From the NCBI GenBank assembly GCA_913048295.1, contig CAJWWK010000018.1:1-38307 (forward strand): DNA of 38,307 nucleotides, written 5' to 3'. The translations under genes were made by a program, and so were the position numbers. Shown here piece by piece: positions 32,999-38,307 of the stretch; position 1 is the first letter of the stretch; the number at the start of each line of letters is the position of its first letter. The notes under the pieces are model-generated. The model made no database searches. It saw only the letters and a list, made by a program, of their open reading frames with translations, and was not told where the DNA came from. Origin of the DNA: an uncultured Dehalococcoidia bacterium. Its GTDB lineage: Bacteria; Chloroflexota; Dehalococcoidia; Lucifugimonadales; Lucifugimonadaceae.

Positions 32999-34735
32999 AT
33001 GCCAACACCGTTCGAAGATCTTCAATCTCGCGCCGCAGCACGCTGGGAAGAGTTGACCGCGGGCCAGAGCGCGTGGATTCGGGTCGGCGGCGGTACATCG
33101 GGCCTGGCGGTTGGTGCCGACAGGGTTTTCGACGCCTTCAATCACGCGGTGGAATCATCGGGTGTGAACGCCAGCGTTTCCATGGTGGGCGCACTCGGAC
33201 TTATGTACATGGAACCACAGGTGGATGTGCTAATGCCGGATGGCACGCGCATCTACTACGGAAACGTCGAGCCTGAAGAAGCAATTTCAATAGTTGAACA
33301 GCATGTGAAGAACGGCGAGCCGCTGCTGGACCGCGCATTCGCGTATTCAGTTAGCGATGGCGCAGCTTCAGGCGAGACGGGCGTTGGAAAGCTGCCCGTT
33401 CTCGAAAGCCTGCCGATGTTCGCTCTGCAGGAACGGATTGCTACCCGGAACTTCGGCGAGATCGACCCCCACGACCTGCTTCAGTACGTGGCTAACGACG
33501 GCTACACGGCGTTGAACCGTGCGTTGACCGAAATGACGCCCGAACAGATCGTTGATGAGATAAAAGCAGCCGGATTGCGTGGCCGGGGCGGCGCAGCTTT
33601 TCCCGCTGGCCTGAAGTGGAGCTTCCTTGCGCCATCAGACGCACCGGTCAAATACGTGCTCTGCAACGCCGAAGAAGGCGACCCCGGGGCTTTCAACGAC
33701 AAGGGGATTATCGAAAGTGATCCGCACACACTTGTCGAAGGCTTGATCATCAACGGCTACGCCACACGTTCATCCCACGGCTTTATCTTTATTCGCCAGG
33801 GCCATGAAATGTCGATTGACGCGGCCCGCAAGGCCATCGACCAGACTTACGAAGCCGGGCTACTCGGCAAGAACATCCTGGGGACCGAATTCTCTTTCGA
33901 AATGGAAGTCTCTCTCACCGGTGATTCCTACGTTGCAGGTGAAGAGACCGCCTTGATGGAAGCCATCGAAGGAAAGCGAGCCACCCCCCGGTTTAAGCCG
34001 CCCTTCCCGGCTGCAGAAGGCCTGTGGAAGAAACCGACGAACATCAACAATGTCAAGACACTCGCATACGTCCCGGAGATCGTGCGAAACGGTTCCGAGT
34101 GGTTCAAAGGGATCGGTACAGAAACAACATCCGGCACTGCAATAGTCTGTCTCTCGGGGCACATAAAATATCCCGGCATGTACGAAATTCCAATGGGAAT
34201 GACCATCCGGGACGTGCTCGAAAAAGTCGGAGGTGGCGTGTCGGAAGGCGAGCAGATCAAGGTTCTTCAGGCAGGGGGTCCGCTCAACGGTCTGCTCGGT
34301 GAAGAAGCATTCGACACGATAATCGACTTCGACGCGATGACCGCAGCGGGCGCATCGATTGGTTCCGGCGGGATAATCGTGGGCAATGAGACGACGAACA
34401 TTGTCGATCTGCTCAGGACGCTTATTGCGTTCAACCAGTTCGAGTCGTGCGGTAAGTGTTTCCCGTGCCGACTCGGAAACACCCATATGCTCGAAATCCT
34501 CGACCGTATGTGTCAGAACAAGGCGAAATCTTCAGACCTCGCTCTGCTCCAGCGGGTGGGCAGCAGTATGAAGGCCGGATCGCTCTGCGGTCATGGTCAA
34601 CTCGGCTACAACCCCATCCTTTCTGCAATGAAGTATTTTGGCGACGAAATCAAATCATCTCTCGACGGAGAACTCGAACTGGTAGGAGTCTTTGGTGACG
34701 GCACGATGATCCTACCCAGCCGCACGCGTCCTTAG
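32999..34735 (+). CDS. NuoF-like 51-kDa NADH-binding FMN/[4Fe-4S] subunit
   Basis: The 578-residue flavoprotein binds NAD(H) and FMN and passes electrons to the FeS chain. The core has GLRGRGGAAFPAGLKW (192-207, nucleotide/FMN loop), CNAEEGDPGAFND (222-234), the SLBB-like region and the [4Fe-4S] ligands Cys484, Cys487, Cys490 and Cys530. The extra N-terminal domain (about 24-110) is the thioredoxin-like ferredoxin domain seen in HydB-type NuoF relatives, but the cysteine positions read Ser34, Ala65 and Met69, so it cannot hold a cluster. No C-terminal 2x[4Fe-4S] extension is present. ATG start, 42 bases after the NuoE-like gene. Confidence 0.92.
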   Translation: MPTPFEDLQSRAAARWEELTAGQSAWIRVGGGTSGLAVGADRVFDAFNHAVESSGVNASVSMVGALGLMYMEPQVDVLMPDGTRIYYGNVEPEEAISIVEQHVKNGEPLLDRAFAYSVSDGAASGETGVGKLPVLESLPMFALQERIATRNFGEIDPHDLLQYVANDGYTALNRALTEMTPEQIVDEIKAAGLRGRGGAAFPAGLKWSFLAPSDAPVKYVLCNAEEGDPGAFNDKGIIESDPHTLVEGLIINGYATRSSHGFIFIRQGHEMSIDAARKAIDQTYEAGLLGKNILGTEFSFEMEVSLTGDSYVAGEETALMEAIEGKRATPRFKPPFPAAEGLWKKPTNINNVKTLAYVPEIVRNGSEWFKGIGTETTSGTAIVCLSGHIKYPGMYEIPMGMTIRDVLEKVGGGVSEGEQIKVLQAGGPLNGLLGEEAFDTIIDFDAMTAAGASIGSGGIIVGNETTNIVDLLRTLIAFNQFESCGKCFPCRLGNTHMLEILDRMCQNKAKSSDLALLQRVGSSMKAGSLCGHGQLGYNPILSAMKYFGDEIKSSLDGELELVGVFGDGTMILPSRTRP

Positions 34736-34777
34736 CCCCTCAAAGCCCACCAAGTCTTAGCGCTCGGAGATTTCTGC

Positions 34778-37477
34778 ATGGCCGATGGAATTACCTTCAC
34801 GATCGATGGCCGCGACGTTGTCGCACAACCGGGCCATACGATTCTGCAGGCGGCGCTCGATCAGGAAATCTACATTCCCTACCTGTGCTACTACCCGAAA
34901 ATGAAGCCAGAGGGCACGTGTCGGACATGCATGGTCGAGGTCGAAGTCAACGGCCGCAAGATGACGGTCGCCTCCTGCACCACACCCCCGATGCCCGATG
35001 CGGTGGTCATGACGAACACCCCTGAGGTCCAGGAGCTTCGCAAAGATGTCATCGAGCTTCTGATGACCGAACATCCGCATGGGTGCCTGACCTGCCACCG
35101 GATCGAACTTTGCGGACCGCAGGACATCTGCCAGCGCCACGTGACGGTCACCGACCGGTGCACGATCTGCCCCAAGAACGAGCGCTGCGAGCTGAAAGAC
35201 ACCGTGCGGATGGTCGAACTCGATCTGCGCACACCACTCAACTATCACAGGCGCGACCTTCCGATTCATGCCGACGATCCGTTCTACGATCGGGATTACA
35301 ACCTCTGCATCGTCTGCTCGCGCTGTGTCCGCGTTTGCGACGAGGTCAGGTTCGATACTGCTCTGACACTCACCTCGCGATCAGGAGTAACGCTGGTCGG
35401 CACCGCACATGGCACTTCGCTGCTTGAATCGGGCTGTGAATTCTGCGGCGCATGCGTAGACGTTTGCCCGACCGGAGCCCTGACCGAACGTTCATACAAG
35501 TGGGAAAAGGCGGTATCCGAGGTCACGACAATCTGCACGAACTGCCCGGTCGGCTGTCAGATGGTGGCCGAGGTCAACAAGTTCGGTAAAGTGGTCCGCT
35601 TCAAAGGCGATCTCGCCGGGGCTGCAAACAACGGCCAGGCGTGCATGACCGGCAAGTTCGGGTACGACTACACGAACGATGGTTCGAGGTTGAAGCGACC
35701 GTACATCCGTGAAGACGGAATACTGCGCAAGGCGACATGGGATGAGGCACTGGAGCGGATCAAGCAGGGTCTTGCCGGGCGAACACCAGGTGAAGTCGCA
35801 ATCATCACATCGCCACGGGGTTCTAATGAAGATCAATACAGCGCTGCAAAATTCGCCCGGACCGTACTCAACACGACAAATATAGATTCCGCTCTGAACT
35901 CGGACCATGCACTGCTATCGCAATTGGAAGTTCGACTCGGTGCAGGTGCCGCCACGAATCCGATCTGGGACCTCGAAGATGCGAAGTGCCTGCTGGTAGT
36001 GGCCGGCAACCCAACTGAAGAACAGAACGTCCTTGCGGTGGCTGCCAAGAAGGCGGTTCGTGAAGGCGCAAAAATGATCGTGATCGACTCGCGTGAAACC
36101 GAGTTGACCCGCTACGCCGTCGAATGGCTCCGCCCCCGACCGGGTTCGGAAGCTCTTCTCATAGCGGGTATTGGCCGGACCATTTTTGATGAAGCGCTTG
36201 AGGACAAAGAGTTTGTAGCAACGCGAATAGAACAGGGCGAAGCACTGAAGCAGTCGCTCTGGGCGTTCGATCTGGCAAAGGTTTCCCGTGATACCGGAAT
36301 CGAAGAGTCGCAGATTCGCCGGGCGGCCAGAATTTTTGCAACAAGCGATGCCGGGGCTATTTTGCTCGGGGCCAACGGGCTCGACGATAGCGCCGCTGAA
36401 AAGTTGGTCGATGCCGCAGTCGATCTCTCGGCGATCACCGGGAACATCGGCAGGGCGTTCGGGGGAATCTATCCGCTTTACCAGGGCGCAAACACGCTAG
36501 GTGCCCGCGACATGGGAGCCACACCGGGTGAAAACGGGCTGGGCATAATCGACATGATTCCGGCGATGTCACGCGGCGATATCAAGGCCGCCCTGGTAAT
36601 GGCCGACGGCGTTTCCGGCTACGCACCTGCACTCGAAGGTCTCCCCATAGCACTGGGGAATCTCGATTTCCTTGTCGTTTCCGCAGTGTTCGACTCGGAA
36701 ATCACCGCGCAAGCCGACGTAGTGCTCCCTGCTGCGACCTACGCCGAACAATCGTCCACAGTTACCAATGTTGAACGGAGAGTTCAGCTACTGCGGGTAA
36801 CGGCCGAACCACGGCACGAAGAACTCACAGGCTGGGAAACTATCGCTCGAATCGCCAGGGCGATGGGCAGCACCGATTTTGCACACGGGTCGTCTTCAGA
36901 CGTGTTCGCCGAGATCGCTGGCAACATTTCGAACTACCGCGAACTTTCCCACGAAGTTCTTCAGTCCGGCGGCATCCAGTGGCCGGTCGATTCTTCGAGC
37001 GTCGTTGGTACCCCGCTCCTTTATGCAGATTCCACGCAGAAAGTGACCGTAGTCCAGCTCAGTTACGACGAGCTGGCAGAGTCGATAGGCACCTCCGCTC
37101 TGACCTTTGCGCCCGGGCGTGTCCTGAATCAGCCCGCACGTGATGTGAAGGTACGAAAACCCGGCGAAATGAACTACATTGATCGAGAACAGCTGGTGCA
37201 AATACACCCGGACGACGCGAAGGCGACCGGGCTCAGAGAAGGTGATCTCATCCAGGTCAAAACCGAGGATGGGCACGTACTGGCGTGCGGCACGGCGGTA
37301 TATGAATCTCCCCAGCCGGGGCTTGTCGGGTCAACGACGCTGTTTGGCGAACTTGCAACCAGAATGCATGAACTTGAAGCCCCCGATTGGGCGCCACTAA
37401 TGCCGGGCCTGGGCTTTGCGCGGGTTACACTGGAAACGGCACCGGTTGAACAGGAAGCGGGCGCCGCGGCCGATTAA
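34778..37477 (+). CDS. Formate-dehydrogenase/NuoG-like iron-sulfur molybdopterin-fold subunit
   Basis: An 899-residue subunit with, in order: [2Fe-2S] domain (Cys37, 48, 51, 67); a His-Cys cluster (H99, C103, C106, C112) followed by a second cysteine set (C118, C128, C131, C137); a ferredoxin 2x[4Fe-4S] domain (C177-C187 and C220-C230); the MopB [4Fe-4S] (C253, C256, C260, C289); and a molybdopterin-dinucleotide fold with GNPTEEQN and QGANTLGARDMG, as in NAD-linked formate dehydrogenases. The Mo-ligand Cys/Sec before the catalytic His is Asp376 (SDH, H377). It may be an FDH-related enzyme with Asp ligation, or a NuoG-like electron conduit. ATG start; 42 bases after the NuoF-like gene. Confidence 0.87.
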   Translation: MADGITFTIDGRDVVAQPGHTILQAALDQEIYIPYLCYYPKMKPEGTCRTCMVEVEVNGRKMTVASCTTPPMPDAVVMTNTPEVQELRKDVIELLMTEHPHGCLTCHRIELCGPQDICQRHVTVTDRCTICPKNERCELKDTVRMVELDLRTPLNYHRRDLPIHADDPFYDRDYNLCIVCSRCVRVCDEVRFDTALTLTSRSGVTLVGTAHGTSLLESGCEFCGACVDVCPTGALTERSYKWEKAVSEVTTICTNCPVGCQMVAEVNKFGKVVRFKGDLAGAANNGQACMTGKFGYDYTNDGSRLKRPYIREDGILRKATWDEALERIKQGLAGRTPGEVAIITSPRGSNEDQYSAAKFARTVLNTTNIDSALNSDHALLSQLEVRLGAGAATNPIWDLEDAKCLLVVAGNPTEEQNVLAVAAKKAVREGAKMIVIDSRETELTRYAVEWLRPRPGSEALLIAGIGRTIFDEALEDKEFVATRIEQGEALKQSLWAFDLAKVSRDTGIEESQIRRAARIFATSDAGAILLGANGLDDSAAEKLVDAAVDLSAITGNIGRAFGGIYPLYQGANTLGARDMGATPGENGLGIIDMIPAMSRGDIKAALVMADGVSGYAPALEGLPIALGNLDFLVVSAVFDSEITAQADVVLPAATYAEQSSTVTNVERRVQLLRVTAEPRHEELTGWETIARIARAMGSTDFAHGSSSDVFAEIAGNISNYRELSHEVLQSGGIQWPVDSSSVVGTPLLYADSTQKVTVVQLSYDELAESIGTSALTFAPGRVLNQPARDVKVRKPGEMNYIDREQLVQIHPDDAKATGLREGDLIQVKTEDGHVLACGTAVYESPQPGLVGSTTLFGELATRMHELEAPDWAPLMPGLGFARVTLETAPVEQEAGAAAD

Positions 37478-37620
37478 GCCGGGGAATTCACCAGTTACGC
37501 TGCATCCATATGCCAGCAAACTGTATCTAATGTATCGAGTGACAGTCCGGAAGACTGATCGCTCTGCCAACTATCGAAAGTTGGATTCTGTTTGGAAAAT
37601 CGCTAAAGGGGCGAATTGGA

Positions 37621-37950
37621 ATGGCAAAACCGCAGGAAGTGAATGACGCCGAATTCGACACAGAAGTAATCGACTCGGACCTACCGGTTCTGGTCGACTT
37701 TTGGGCTGAATGGTGTGGGCCCTGCAAAATGATAGCCCCGGTCGTCGAAGAGTTGGCCGTTGAATACGACGGTAAAGTCAAGTTCGCCAAACTGAACGTC
37801 GACAACAACCCCCAGACATCAGCCAAGTACGGAGTGCGCAGCATTCCCACGCTGCTGATCTTCAGGGGCGGAGCTCCCGTTGGACAGATCGTCGGAGCGG
37901 TTCCGAAGAGCGTGCTTCAGTCACGGCTCGAAGAAGCCCTGATTGTCTAA
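37621..37950 (+). CDS. trxA: Thioredoxin
   Basis: A 109-residue thioredoxin with the classical active site WCGPCK (31-36), the buried Asp26 region (VLVDFWAE) and the cis-proline in RSIPTLLIF. It reduces disulfides in peroxiredoxins and other proteins. AAAGGGG precedes the ATG by about ten bases. It lies 143 bases after the FdhA/NuoG-like gene on the same strand and ends in a strong terminator, so it could be at the end of the redox operon or have its own promoter in that spacer, where I see no convincing box. Confidence 0.95.
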   Translation: MAKPQEVNDAEFDTEVIDSDLPVLVDFWAEWCGPCKMIAPVVEELAVEYDGKVKFAKLNVDNNPQTSAKYGVRSIPTLLIFRGGAPVGQIVGAVPKSVLQSRLEEALIV

Positions 37951-37972
37951 TACAGCGCCGATCTAAGTAAGC

Positions 37973-38009
37973 CCCGGAAGTAGCACTGCTGTTGCTTCCG
38001 GGTTTTTTT
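37973..38009 (+). terminator. Rho-independent terminator after thioredoxin
   Basis: An 8-bp stem CCCGGAAG (37973-37980) with CTTCCGGG (37995-38002) is followed directly by seven Ts (38003-38009). It closes the thioredoxin transcription unit 22 bases after its stop. Confidence 0.93.
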
Positions 38010-38240
38010 CGTGTCTTTTTTCCAACCGCACATTGTCATTGTGAACGCGCGCTTGCACGACTCTGGACGGCTGGCTGTTACCCCTATGATCACATCATAT
38101 CGGCCAAGCCAGGCAGATTCAGAATCGACGTTGGCAGATCACACATCGACAATTTGCCGGAAATGGGTAACTCCGGCGTTCACTGGTCTGATTTACGTTC
38201 AAAACCCCTGAACACGCTGTACTCTTGCCTGGTTCACAAA
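38010..38240. other. Intergenic region with no recognised feature
   Basis: I see no gene of convincing quality in these 231 bases. A short frame at 38011-38211 overlaps the terminator tail and lacks family resemblance. The region should hold the promoter of a gene starting near 38241. Confidence 0.5.
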
Positions 38241-38307
38241 ATGACAGGGGAGTGGATGGGTCCCGGTGGGCCTCACGGACTTCAACTCCGCTGGCGTGCG
38301 TCCTTCG
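38241..38307 (+). CDS. Possible 5' end of a gene cut by the window edge
   Basis: From ATG 38241 a frame reads MTGEWMGPGGPHGLQLRWR and is still open at the window end. An ATG at 38256 in the same frame, preceded by AGGGGAG, has the better ribosome site. The 22 codons are too few to name a family. Confidence 0.35.
   Translation, partial: MTGEWMGPGGPHGLQLRWRASF

Noticed and set aside
1-38307. CRISPR arrays, insertion sequences, prophage or integron signals
   Set aside because: I saw no regularly spaced repeats, transposase or integrase motifs, or terminal inverted repeats.

Overview
The window looks like a piece of a marine SAR202-type Chloroflexota (Dehalococcoidia-like) genome. This is an inference, not a phylogenetic result. 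It rests on three things: the paired DUF2298 and Agl23-type membrane proteins, a family combination shared by Chloroflexi and archaea; three paralogous galactonate/mannonate-dehydratase-like enolase-superfamily genes alongside SDR, MDR and RraA enzymes; and the unusual iron-sulfur layout of the formate-dehydrogenase/NuoG-like subunit. Genes are tightly packed, with many 1-11 bp overlaps. TTG starts are very frequent. I see no rRNA, tRNA, CRISPR array, insertion sequence or prophage.

Layout. 1-5832: the 3' end of lepA, an MFS permease convergent with a GalU-type nucleotidyltransferase, a full-length large-type SRP RNA with an Alu domain, then rsmA-ispE-membrane protein and an atypical SDR. 5843-10034 (minus strand): a large CehA/McbA-type metallohydrolase, a peroxiredoxin with a clear terminator, and a zinc-type alcohol dehydrogenase. 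10222-13938: two tandem GalD-like enolase-superfamily dehydratases and a ketopantoate-reductase-like enzyme, probably a sugar-acid catabolic operon. 14073-19101: a DnaQ-DinG fusion helicase overlapping an OGG1-type glycosylase, convergent with a CCA-adding/poly(A) polymerase family gene. 19267-21607: a DsbA-like gene with an in-frame TGA exactly where the nucleophilic cysteine belongs (probable selenocysteine), then rnc and ftsY. 21657-28942: DUF2298 protein, Agl23-like GT-C protein, AglD/LPG-synthase-TM-like protein and an FAD oxidoreductase, probably one envelope-glycan operon. 28997-32360: a classical SDR, a frameshifted SRPBCC gene, a third GalD-like enzyme and a divergent RraA-like gene. 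32462-37477: a three-gene NuoE/NuoF/FdhA-NuoG-like NAD-linked electron-transfer module, followed by thioredoxin with a strong terminator.

The genes fall into a few themes: housekeeping RNA, translation and secretion functions (SRP RNA, FtsY, RsmA, RNase III, LepA, CCA enzyme); DNA repair; catabolism of sugar acids or other oxygenated organics; envelope glycan assembly; and redox chemistry. The most interesting point is the probable selenoprotein at 19267-19902, which ordinary gene calling would truncate to an internal ATG and so strip of its active site.
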